This document shows, piece after piece, positions 9,747 through 19,700 of a stretch of 64,000 nucleotides of DNA. Below the pieces are notes generated by a model. The model saw only the letters and a list, made by a program, of their open reading frames with translations, was not told where the DNA came from and ran no database searches. Each line of letters starts with the position of its first letter. Within the stretch, counting starts at the first letter, position 1. Position numbers and translations under genes: made by a program. This DNA comes from Calditrichota bacterium (GTDB taxonomy: Bacteria; CLD3): the NCBI GenBank assembly GCA_008501735.1, contig QQUF01000009.1:1-64000 (forward strand), written 5' to 3'.

Positions 9747-9796
9747 TTTCAAAATTCAATTGAGTGGAGAAGCATTTAAAACAGGAGTTACAAAAA

Positions 9797-10273
9797 ATGA
9801 AACGATTAATCTGTCTCGGTTTAGGAGTCCTTTTCTCCGCACTAACTTTTACAAGTTGTCAAGACGACGATATAGTTGGTGAGAAACCTCAAAATTTCGA
9901 TAATTTAAGCGGGATTTGGCGAGGTGCTTCCCTTTATTCTTCTGATAGTTCTTACCAAGAGATAGGTTTGGAACTAAGTGTTGATTCGCTCACAAATGAC
10001 CTTGGAAATCACATCGTCTTTTACCGTTCAACAATCAAATATGCTGGAGTTGATACAACTGTTCAAACTGGACTTGGTTCGGAAGAAACTGAATTTTTTA
10101 ACAATGAATTTGAGTTCAATCATTCTTACGAAGATTCAGCAGGAGCTCTTTACACTAATGCTGTGAAGGGAGAATTTGTAATGCAAACCGATGAATCAGT
10201 TATTTGCAATTTTACAGTTACAACACCTTTTGACTCTGTTGGAGAGCTTACAACGATTCTCACAAAACAATAA
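9797..10273 (+). CDS. Small lipoprotein of unknown function
   Basis: A 158-residue protein starting at the ATG preceded by ACAGGAG; the in-frame GTG 33 bases upstream lacks such a site and would spoil the signal peptide. The N-terminus MKRLICLGLGVLFSALTFTSC is a lipoprotein signal with cysteine near residue 21, followed by acidic QDDD. The mature part has a beta-rich look with LSGIWRGASLY and alternating polar/hydrophobic strands, reminiscent of lipocalin-like proteins, but no family is recognised. It ends at a strong intrinsic terminator, so it appears to be transcribed separately from elbB. Confidence 0.7.
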   Translation: MKRLICLGLGVLFSALTFTSCQDDDIVGEKPQNFDNLSGIWRGASLYSSDSSYQEIGLELSVDSLTNDLGNHIVFYRSTIKYAGVDTTVQTGLGSEETEFFNNEFEFNHSYEDSAGALYTNAVKGEFVMQTDESVICNFTVTTPFDSVGELTTILTKQ

Positions 10274-10281
10274 AAACTTAA

Positions 10282-10312
10282 AAAAGCCTGAGGAAATTTT
10301 CTCAGGCTTTTT
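10282..10312 (+). terminator. Intrinsic terminator
   Basis: AAAAGCCTGAG (10282-10292) pairs perfectly with CTCAGGCTTTT (10301-10311) around an 8-base loop and is followed by a short T-run. It follows the lipoprotein stop by 8 bp. Confidence 0.85.
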
Positions 10313-10338
10313 CGTAAACAAAATTGGAGATTTTAAAA

Positions 10339-11001
10339 ATGGCAAAAGTAGGAGTAATTCTTTCGGGCTGCGGTTTTTTGGACGGAGCTGAAATTTATGA
10401 AACTGTTTTAACACTTTTACACCTTGACAAGGCTGGTGCTGAAGTTGTTGCAATGGCTCCTGACAAAAACCAACATCACGTTGTAAACCACATTGAAGGT
10501 GAAGAAACTGGCGAAACAAGAAATATTTTGGTTGAGTCTTCACGCTTGATGAGAGGCAACATCAAAAATATTAATGAAGTTGAAGTAAGCGAACTTGATG
10601 CATTGATTCTTCCGGGAGGTTTTGGAGTTGCGAAGAATTTTTGTTCTTTCGCTTTTGAAGGACCTAACTGTTCTTTTGATGAGGAAATTGCAAAAATGGT
10701 TCTTGACGTTCACAATCAAGGAAAACCTGTCGGAGCAATTTGCATTTCACCAGCTTTGATTGCAAAAATATTCGAGAAAATTAAATCCGTAAAACTCACA
10801 ATCGGAACTGACGAAGGAATTGCCAATGCAGTTACTTCACTGAATGCTAATCACATAGTTTGCGAAGAAACCGATTGTGTTGTTGACATTGAAAACAAAA
10901 TTGTTACAACTCCTGCCTACAACATTAGTGGAGTAAAAATTGCAAATGTCGAACAGGGAATCTCGAAGTTAGTTTCAGAAGTTCTTTCAATGATTTCGTA
11001 G
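10339..11001 (+). CDS. elbB: ElbB-like DJ-1/PfpI-family protein (isoprenoid biosynthesis glyoxalase)
   Basis: A 220-residue cytoplasmic protein of the class I glutamine amidotransferase-like fold. KVGVILSGCGFLDGAEIYE, MAPDKNQHHVVNH, LILPGGFGVAKN, GAICISPAL and TPAYN are characteristic of ElbB, which in E. coli is associated with isoprenoid production and has weak glyoxalase activity. The reactive cysteine is in the GAICISP nucleophile elbow. The ATG at 10339 with GGAG about 10 bases upstream is preferred to the TTG at 10324. It ends only 4 bp before the stop of the convergent metallo-beta-lactamase gene, leaving no room for a terminator between them. Confidence 0.9.
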   Translation: MAKVGVILSGCGFLDGAEIYETVLTLLHLDKAGAEVVAMAPDKNQHHVVNHIEGEETGETRNILVESSRLMRGNIKNINEVEVSELDALILPGGFGVAKNFCSFAFEGPNCSFDEEIAKMVLDVHNQGKPVGAICISPALIAKIFEKIKSVKLTIGTDEGIANAVTSLNANHIVCEETDCVVDIENKIVTTPAYNISGVKIANVEQGISKLVSEVLSMIS

Positions 11002-11005
11002 TTGA

Positions 11006-12211
11006 TTAATTTATGCACTCATAAGAGAAAACAATCGTTTCTCCATCAGAAATTGAGTAAACATTTGAAAAACATTCTGGGCTATTTTCTTCTGGGTTAG
11101 GCTTGTCAGTTCGGTAAACATCAATTGAATGACGTGAATAAGCATTCAAAACATTCGGTTCAAAAAGTCCATCGTTTACTGTCGAAATTACTCCTACAAG
11201 CGGGGTGATTTCGTTGAGCATTTTGTCAGAAGTTCCGTCAAGTCTTCCGTGGTGAGGAACTTTCAAAACATCTGCTTGAGGGAAACTCACGACTGCTTGT
11301 CCGTCAACTTCAAAATCTCCAGTAAGAATGTATTCAGCATTTTTATAGCGAACGTAAAGGACAATCGAATCATTGTTTACATCTGAACTACTGTTACCAA
11401 CTTCCCGTCCAAGTCCTGAACTTACAACTTCTGCTTCAAAATCTCCATTTTCCCACTGCAAATAATTTCCAGCAGAGTTTTTTGTTCCGGGCAGTGCGGC
11501 AGCTGTTTGAGTTCCTCTTGCTTGCAGAGTTCCAACCAAATCACTAATTCCACCAAAATCAGAAGGGTTGTGAGGGTAATAAAATTCTGAGATTGGAAAA
11601 TTTGAAGAACTAAAAATCGAACTTGTAAAACCTCTGTAATGATCTGCGTGGTCGTGAGTAATAAAAGCGTAATCAATTTTTGTTACACCGTAAGCTTGCA
11701 AGACTTCACGAATATTAGTGTTTGATTGTGAGGTTTCAGGTCCAGCATCAACAATTACATTTGTTCCTGATGGAGTTTGGATAAAAAGTGCATCTCCCCA
11801 AGAAATACCACTTCCATCTCTTGAAACGTCCATCGTTACAAAAATAAAATAGTCTTCATTTGGTAGATCTGTTGGAGTTATTACCGAGTCAATAGCGGTG
11901 TAACTAACTTCTTGGCTAACATTCGTTCCTCGAATTCGGAAGAAATATTTTTGCCCTGAATCTACACCAAGAAGGTTGATTTGACCGTTTTTGCTAAAAT
12001 TTGATACACTTGCATCGTAGGCGAACATATTTAAATCATTTTTATTTGTTCCGAATTCAACTACTGCTTTGACTGATTCATCGAAATTCCAAGAAACTGA
12101 GAGAGTATAGTTGTCTTTTGTGTAAAGTGCTGTTGATTTTTTAGTGTCTGTAGTATCGCCTTGTGAAGCACAACTGTAGGTAAAAAGTAGAAGCCAAAAT
12201 AATTTTTTCAT
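11006..12211 (-). CDS. Exported metallo-beta-lactamase-fold hydrolase (ComEC C-terminal type), lipoprotein
   Basis: A 401-residue protein. The N-terminus MKKLFWLLLFTYSCAS has a lipobox-like FTYSC cysteine, suggesting a lipoprotein. Residues about 30-110 look like an FnIII-type domain (LSVSWNFDESVKAVVEFG). The metallo-beta-lactamase domain follows, with FVTMDV/DALFIQTPSGTNVIVDAGP, the zinc motif HDHADH at residues 186-191, ILTGDFE and LKVPHHGR. This arrangement matches the exported hydrolases related to the C-terminal domain of ComEC/Rec2, some of which act on DNA or phosphodiesters; the substrate here is unknown. The next gene upstream on the same strand is waaA, about 60 bp away. Confidence 0.8.
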   Translation of the reverse strand: MKKLFWLLLFTYSCASQGDTTDTKKSTALYTKDNYTLSVSWNFDESVKAVVEFGTNKNDLNMFAYDASVSNFSKNGQINLLGVDSGQKYFFRIRGTNVSQEVSYTAIDSVITPTDLPNEDYFIFVTMDVSRDGSGISWGDALFIQTPSGTNVIVDAGPETSQSNTNIREVLQAYGVTKIDYAFITHDHADHYRGFTSSIFSSSNFPISEFYYPHNPSDFGGISDLVGTLQARGTQTAAALPGTKNSAGNYLQWENGDFEAEVVSSGLGREVGNSSSDVNNDSIVLYVRYKNAEYILTGDFEVDGQAVVSFPQADVLKVPHHGRLDGTSDKMLNEITPLVGVISTVNDGLFEPNVLNAYSRHSIDVYRTDKPNPEENSPECFSNVYSISDGETIVFSYECIN

Positions 12212-12271
12212 CTGAAAACCTTTGTTAAAATTGGACAGCCAATTTAAAGAAAAAATATAATTTTACAAACC

Positions 12272-13531
12272 CTAAGAAGTTAATTTTGCTGCTTCTAGAA
12301 TAATATTTTTTATCTTTTTGAAGTTGCTTTGTGGAATCTTGTAATTTGGGTGTGAATTGCCAATTTTTTCAATTTTTTCTAAAAATTCTTCAGAGGTTGA
12401 AACTACAAACTTTTCATCTTCTTCCAATACTTCTGTTGAATTCTGAAAGTTAGTTCCAAAAAATGTAGGAACTTGAAAAATTTTTGCTTCCAAAATGCTA
12501 TGAATTCCTTTTGGCTCAAATCCACCGCCGATGTAAGCTAAGTCAGAAATTGACAGAATTTGTTGTAATAAACCAACTCTGTCAATTAGAATTAAATTTT
12601 TAGAAAGTGACTTTGTCTTGCTCAAAATTTGAGAGTCTGAAAGTTTCAAATTAGTAATGATTTCTTGTAAAAAGGAAAGGTCTTTTGGTTCGTGAGGAAC
12701 TAAGATTAAATAGAATTTTTCTTGAAGTTCTAAAATTGCTTTTTTGAAAATATTCCAATCGCTTTTGTGTAGGCTTCCAAATACGAAAATCTTTTTTTCC
12801 TTTTTAAGCTCTTGCCAAACTTTTGGAATAGAGTTTTTTTTCAATCGCAAAAGTTTTTCAATTTTCAAATCATCTAATGTTGAGATTTTACTTTTTTCAA
12901 CTCCTAATTTTGCAAAGTTCTGTGCCGAATTTTCATCTAAAGCTGAAATAGATTTTGCTTGATTATAAAGTTGTTTAAAAAGCGGTTTCACAATCGGGTT
13001 TAGTTTGAAAGATTTTGACTTTAGTTTGCCACACAAAACAATTTGCTGAATTTTTCTTTTCTCCAATTCTAAACTGTAATTCAACCAAATCTCGCTTTCT
13101 GTCCAAACAACGAATGAAGGTAAAATTTTAGAGATTAGTTTTTCAGAGTTTGATTTGGTATCGGGTGGAAGGAGAAGAAAATTGACTTTTTGTAAGTTTG
13201 CAATGTTTTGTTGAAAGCCTAAAATACTTTCAGGTTTTGTCCTACGAATGTCTTCTAAGGATAGAATTCCAGAAACTGAAAAGAATGTTACAAAAATTTC
13301 AAAGTCAGAAGTAAGCTCTTCAGCTAAGAGTTGAATTTTTGCAAATTCTCCCCAAGAAGCACAGTGAAACCAAATTCTTAATCTTTTGTTCTTAGGTGGA
13401 ATTTGTGAGAAGCTAAAAGATTTTTGTGATTTTTGCCAATGCTTAACTTTAAAATTTTGACTCGGAAATTTCAAAATCAAAATTGAAAGTGTTCTAACGA
13501 GTAAAGAGTAAAATTTTATAGCAAAACTCAT
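12272..13531 (-). CDS. waaA: 3-deoxy-D-manno-octulosonic acid (Kdo) transferase WaaA
   Basis: A 419-residue GT-B glycosyltransferase (GT30) that adds Kdo from CMP-Kdo to lipid A precursors at the inner membrane. An N-terminal hydrophobic helix (residues 3-20) anchors it. The catalytic GE is at residues 61-62 in HCASWGEF (usual family form HAASVGE). VWTESEIW corresponds to ETELWPN, FGSLHKSDW to the GSTHxGE region, and YIGGGFEPKGIHSILEA to the CMP-Kdo binding block. The sequence is divergent and lysine-rich but complete. It implies that the organism makes LPS. Confidence 0.92.
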   Translation of the reverse strand: MSFAIKFYSLLVRTLSILILKFPSQNFKVKHWQKSQKSFSFSQIPPKNKRLRIWFHCASWGEFAKIQLLAEELTSDFEIFVTFFSVSGILSLEDIRRTKPESILGFQQNIANLQKVNFLLLPPDTKSNSEKLISKILPSFVVWTESEIWLNYSLELEKRKIQQIVLCGKLKSKSFKLNPIVKPLFKQLYNQAKSISALDENSAQNFAKLGVEKSKISTLDDLKIEKLLRLKKNSIPKVWQELKKEKKIFVFGSLHKSDWNIFKKAILELQEKFYLILVPHEPKDLSFLQEIITNLKLSDSQILSKTKSLSKNLILIDRVGLLQQILSISDLAYIGGGFEPKGIHSILEAKIFQVPTFFGTNFQNSTEVLEEDEKFVVSTSEEFLEKIEKIGNSHPNYKIPQSNFKKIKNIILEAAKLTS

Positions 13532-13599
13532 TTCAAGACAAATAGAATTGTTAATTTGAAGGAAGAGCTATCAAATTAAATGATTTAGGAAAATTTCAA

Positions 13600-13627
13600 A
13601 GATTAAAAAGATAGGAATTTTTAATCT
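13600..13627 (+). promoter_or_regulatory. Leader hairpin 1 with T-tract upstream of the giant surface protein gene
   Basis: AGATTAAAAA (13600-13609) pairs with TTTTTAATCT (13618-13627) and runs into a tract of eight or more T. It has the form of an intrinsic terminator on the plus strand, yet no plus-strand gene ends upstream: the neighbour waaA runs away on the minus strand. It therefore lies in the probable 5' leader of the gene at 13709. Confidence 0.5.
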
Positions 13628-13644
13628 TTTTTTTAAGTTGATTA

Positions 13645-13672
13645 AAAGTATGTGATTTAAAGCACATACTTT
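13645..13672 (+). promoter_or_regulatory. Leader hairpin 2 upstream of the giant surface protein gene
   Basis: AAAGTATGTG (13645-13654) pairs perfectly with CACATACTTT (13663-13672) around an 8-base loop, 36 bp before the ATG. With the preceding hairpin it makes a two-stem leader. Confidence 0.5.
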
Positions 13673-13708
13673 CACTTCGAGGCTAAAAAAAATTTCAAGG
13701 AATTCAAA

Positions 13709-16700
13709 ATGAGTGATTTATTTAAGAAATCCATTTCGGGTTTCGTTACTCTTTTCATTGCAATTCTTACCCAATTGTCATTTGCACAAGACATTACAGT
13801 TGCAATTCCTGACACATCTTTTCAAAATGGAAGTGTTTCTAAAGTAGAATTACCAATTTCTACTACAAGCATTACTTTTGCTCAGAATGTTCTAAATTAT
13901 ACTTTAACAATCGACTACAATCCGTCAATTGTAGTTTTTGATACTGTTTCTACAATAGGAACAATTTCAACAAGTGCTTCAAATATTTCTGTTACTCCAC
14001 CAATTCCAACAGGAGTAAATTCTGAACAAGTTACAGTGAGTGCCACTTTCTCTTCTGCTTTGGTTGGTTCAGGAATTTTGTTGAATACAAGTTTTGATTT
14101 GGTTGCAAACACAGGAAATACTTTGCTTGACTTGGAGTCAACTTTCAATTCAGGTTTAGTGAACTCAATTTCTATTGACGGAAATTTGGAAATTTTTAAC
14201 GAACCAATTTTATCACTTCCAATTTTAGATTTCTCATTAATTGAAGATGCTTCAGATTCACTTCTTTTTGACCTTGATAATCATTTCTCAGATTTGGATA
14301 ACGATGTTTTGAGTTTCCAAGTTCAAAATTCTAATTTAAATTTGATTCAGCATTCGATTAATGGAAACAATGAATTTACGGTTTCACTTTCTTCCGACTC
14401 TTCGGGTATTGCAATATTTATCATTACAGCAACAGACACAGACGGAATTGTTTCCGATACTTTTGCAGTGAGTGTCTCACCTGAAAATGATGCTCCTTTT
14501 GTGACAAATACAATTTCCAACCAAAATTTCCAAGAAGACAGTGGAACTCATCTGATTGTAAATAATTTGGACAATATTTTTTCAGACATTGATTCTCCAA
14601 GTTTAATTTTCTCGACTTCCGTAAATGGTAGTGGAATTACTCCAAGTGTAAACTCAAATTCACTTTTTATTAGCACAGTTCAAGATTCATTTGGAGTTTA
14701 TTTGGTGAATGTTACAGCCAACGACGGACAAGATTCCGTTAGTACAAGTTTTAGTATTACAATTAACTCTGTAAATGACAAGCCTTTTGTTACGAATCCT
14801 TACGGAAGCACGACGATTTTGGAAGAAGACAGCGTTACATTGGGAAATCTCTCGAATAATTTTGGTGATGTTGAAGACCAAACCTTGAGCTATTCGTTTC
14901 TTAATAAAAACTCTGCTTCGATTCAAGTGAGTTTAATAGGTCAACAACCAAAAATTAAGCCGATACCGAACTACTTTAATACGATTCCTGACACAGTGAT
15001 TTTTATTGCACAAGATTCGGGTGGTTTAACAGAAAATGACACTCTTCTTGTGAATATTACAAATGTCAATGATTTACCTATTAAAATTGGGTTTATGCAA
15101 GATGCAATTGTTAATGAAGATTCACCACCTTTTGCTTTAGAAAATTTGAATACGATTTTCACAGACATTGATGATGTTTTAAATTTTTCTGTTTTTGTTG
15201 ACACAAGTGGAATTAGTGTTAATTTTTCCAATGGTTTTCCAATAGTTACGCTGACTGAACATTATTTTAATGAAGAGCCTGACACATTAATTTTTACAGC
15301 AACGGATTCATTTGGAGAAACAGTAAATGATACAATCTCTTTGACAGTTTTGCCTCTTAATGATCCTCCTTTAGTAGGAAACCAATTTTCATTAATAACT
15401 GTTTTTGAAGATGAATATACAAACTCTCAACTTACTTTTAATTTAGATGATTTTTTTCAGAGCCCTGATGGTGATACTCTTGAGTTCTCATTTTTTGAAA
15501 ACTCAGGTAACTTTTCTGTAAATTTACAAGGAGTTTTACAAAATATTGTAACAATTTCCTTGGTCTCTGATTCATTTAATACAGTAGATGTATTAAATCC
15601 AAATTCTGAAAATATAATATTCGCTGCAACAGATAAAGACCTTCAAACAGTAACTGATACTTTAGAATTGATTATTTTAGCAGTTAATGACCCTCCAAGA
15701 GCAAGTTATCAGAATATTCAAGTAATTGGAAATACTCAATCGGTCATAAATACTTCACCTTTTGTTGTTGCTCCTTTGAACGACCAAAATATTGGGTTTA
15801 GAGATATTGAAGGTAATGCAATAGATGTAACTTCTTACACTGTTTCAAGTTCGGCTCCAAATATTGCCTATGTAGAAATTGTCAATGATACAAGCCAAAC
15901 AGGGCAGATTAATTACATTCCCAAAATAACTGTTAATTCTACTCCGCCGATTCAGTACGGAAATGTTACTTTCACTTTTACCGCCGCGGAATTGGCGACA
16001 GGGCTTACAGGCTCAGATACTTTTGTTTTGACAGTTTATGACCCTGACCCAGTCGTTGTTGGTCCAGTAATTGAACTTTTGGACGCACAATTAACAGATG
16101 GAACAACAGGAGTATTTTACGCATCACAAGGAGCTTTTGGTGCAACAGTGACAGAGACGGGAAACATTGATGTTTTTCAAAATAGTGTAACAATAAATTA
16201 TTACTCACCGATTACAAACACAGTTCCACTCCAAACAGTTCTTCCTTCTTACACAGTAACAAATGGTAATGGACAAAATGAAATAATTGCAATAACTGAT
16301 ACATTCAGTGTAATTGATCCAACAATTACAGAATTTAAAGCAGAAGTTATAGCTTTTAATGTTATTGGAGACTCTTCCTCAAATTCACGGAATTATATAA
16401 TTGACCGAAATATTCCTAATTTGAATGCAACCGTTACACCAACACAAATTCCATTCTTAGTGGGTTTAAATGCTTCTGTAAATGTTTCTGCAACTTTTAA
16501 TGATTCAACAGGTTCAGGAGTTGGAGCAGGAATTGACACAACCTTTGCAAGAGTAAATCTTCTGACCCCAAGTGGTTCAAACACACTAATTATTCCGACA
16601 GTTAATGGAAGCCCAAATAGCACTTGCACTTTTAACACCTCGATTTCAGGTTTTAGCGAAGTCGGAACTTATACGATAATTTTATCGGTTAGAGACAGAG

Positions 16701-19700
16701 TTGGTAATGTAAAATCTACGACAAAAGAAGTGATTGTTAAATCAACAGAAGCATTAATCGGGACAATCGGACAGGGAAATTTCAATTATTTTAATCCTGA
16801 AGATGCCAATTCAATTGATTTTACAGTTCGTCAATTAACTAGCCTTCCAATTAGTTTAAAGCCATTGGAAATTGACCAGTTTTCAGTTTCAAATGTTTTA
16901 GTAAACACGCTAACAAAATCTCCAACTCTTAGCTCCTCAACAGTTTTAGGAGACAGCACTTTTTATAACTTTACAGCTAATTTTCCATCAGGAACATTCG
17001 ATTCAACGGCAACATTTTTAGACGTAAAAGTTACGGTTGTGAATTTACAAGATTCACTTCTGACAACTGCAAACAGAAATTTCATTCTAGATAGAAAATC
17101 ACCGATTCTGACAAGTGTAACAACGGATTTGGGAAGTCCTGTGAGTATCACAAAAGGACAGTCGATTAGTTTAATTATCAATTTCTCTGACCCAACAATT
17201 GGTGGATTCCAAGGTTCTTTGCCTGTTACAAACAATGCTTTGACTCAAGTGATTCGCCCTGACGGTTCAATAATTTCACCTAATTTTAATTTTGCTTCAA
17301 ACTCAAGCGGTCAAGCACAGTTTAATCAAACTCAACTTCCGGGAAGTTACAATTTACGAGTTGTAATGGAGGACAATGTTGGAAATGTTTTGGATTCTAC
17401 TCACGTCGCTTTGTTCACCGTTAATGGAACTGCTCCAATAGTTTTAATTCCAACAACAGCAGATTTTAATAATTTCCTAAATCCAAATCCACCGAACATT
17501 TTAAGTTTTACAGTAACAGGAATTGACACTGGAACAACTCCTATTTTGGTGAATGCAAGAGTCTTAAACGCATCAAATCTAAATGTTCTAAGCATTATGA
17601 ATGCTGTAACACTGAATTCAATTAGCGATTCAACAATCACTTTTAATTCGGGCGGAATTACTTCAAGTATTGATTCTATAAGGTTTGAAGTAACTGCGAC
17701 AAATGATTTGGGGCTTTCAAATTTAGTCTTTCAAAATTATAACGTTGATTCGCAATCTCCTTCGATACTTTCATTTTCAACTGACACAACAATTATAAAA
17801 TTGGGTGAGCAGTTGCTCTTTAGTGGAAACCTAAGCGAAACAGTTTTGGGTTCAGGAATTGACCAAACTTCAATTGAGATTGAAATTCTTGCACCTGACG
17901 GAAGTGTAAGCAGTCTTTTCCCACCAACAACAGGAAATGATTTCAATAAAAGCTTCAGTAATTTCCCGTTTAACGGAGCAACTCTTGCGGGAAATTACAC
18001 TTCTACTTTAACTGTAAATGACAACGTTGGAAACAGTAATCAAACAAATACCAACTTTTTTGTAAATGACGATTCACTTCAAATTCAATTTTTACCAGCT
18101 GATTTTGGCTTTTTCTTTAATCCAACAGGAATAGATTCTTTCAGTTTGAATGCCATAAAATTGGGTACAAGTTCAATTGCAACAATTTCTGGCTCGGTTT
18201 ACAATGCAAATGATGTTTCACAAGTTTTTGTCTCAAACACAGAATCCTTTTCTGCAAATTCAAATACAACGATTCCATTTTCGCTTTCAACAAACATTCC
18301 GTTGGGAATTTCAGATGTGATTTTTGAGGCAACAGTAACAAATTTACTCGGAAATTCCGTTACTCGAAGTCAGGCTTTTACAAGTGACCAAGAAATTCCA
18401 ACTTTGGTAACTTTTGACATTCAGCCGAACCCAATTTTCGTTTCGCAGTCTGTCCAAATTTCTGCTTCAATGCTTGACACAATTTCAGGATTAGACACGA
18501 CAAGTTTTGAATTGCAAATTATCGCTCCTGCACCAAGTGGAGCAACTTTTAATTTTACACTTTCGCCACAAGCAAACTTAGTGAGTAGCAACTCTGTGTT
18601 CACTACTTTTGCGACAAATAATGTTTCAGGGATTTACAATGTAAGTTTTAGTTTTGATGACAACGTTGGTAATACACAAACATTTTCAACAACTTATCAA
18701 GTTGACAACACTCCAGCTCCTTTGGTTAGCTTGAACGCTTCGGATTACTTGAATTTTGTAAATCCTGCTCCACCAAATCCGCTTTCGATAACGGTCTCAG
18801 AACAAGTTGGAATCTCTCTACCAAATACAGGCGGAGTTTCTTACACAGTTTTAGGTCAACCTTCTGGAACTATTTTAAATTCAATTTCTCCAAATTACAC
18901 TGCAAGTGACACAATTCACCAAATTTTAGCAGAACTAAACCTTACAAATTTACCTCAAACAGACACGGAAATTGACATTAGTGTAACAGCAACAAATGTT
19001 CTTGGATTCTCCAATACACAACTTGAAACTTACATTTTAGATTCACAAGGTCCTGTTGTAACAAATTTCTTAGCAACTCCAGACTCTGTTGAAATTGACA
19101 GTTTGACGATAATCTCTGCAAGTTTCTCAGATTCGGGTTCGGGATTAGATTCTGTTTTGGTTAGTGTAAGTAAAAACGGTAGTTCAGCAAGTTCAACTAT
19201 TTTTAGTGGAACGCAAGCCTTATTCAATACTTCTCAAATAACTTTCTCAACAAACAACCCTGGAACTTACACACTAACTTTGGATTTGAGAGATAATGTT
19301 GGTAATGAAACAAGCACAACAACAATACTTGAAGTAAGTGCAGAGCCTCACCAAATTGCATTTCTTGAAAAAGATTTTCAAAATTACTTTTTACCTACTC
19401 AATCTGATTCGTTTAGTTTTGTGATTTCAAAACCGCTAAACCAAGCAGTAAACTTGAAAAGCAAAACAAATGGCGGAGTTCAAATTAATGTTTTTGATGC
19501 CCAGACTAACAATTTGATTGAAAACATTCCAACTAATTCTTTCTCAAATTATGATCATTTAGCGAGTGTAATTCCAATCACTTTTGGTTTGTCATCTCCT
19601 TTAAATTCATCCGTTGCATTAATTAGAGTTGAGGTAACAACAACTAATGTATTAAACGATGTTGCTTTTCAAACCCAAAATTACAGACCCGATTTCTTTG

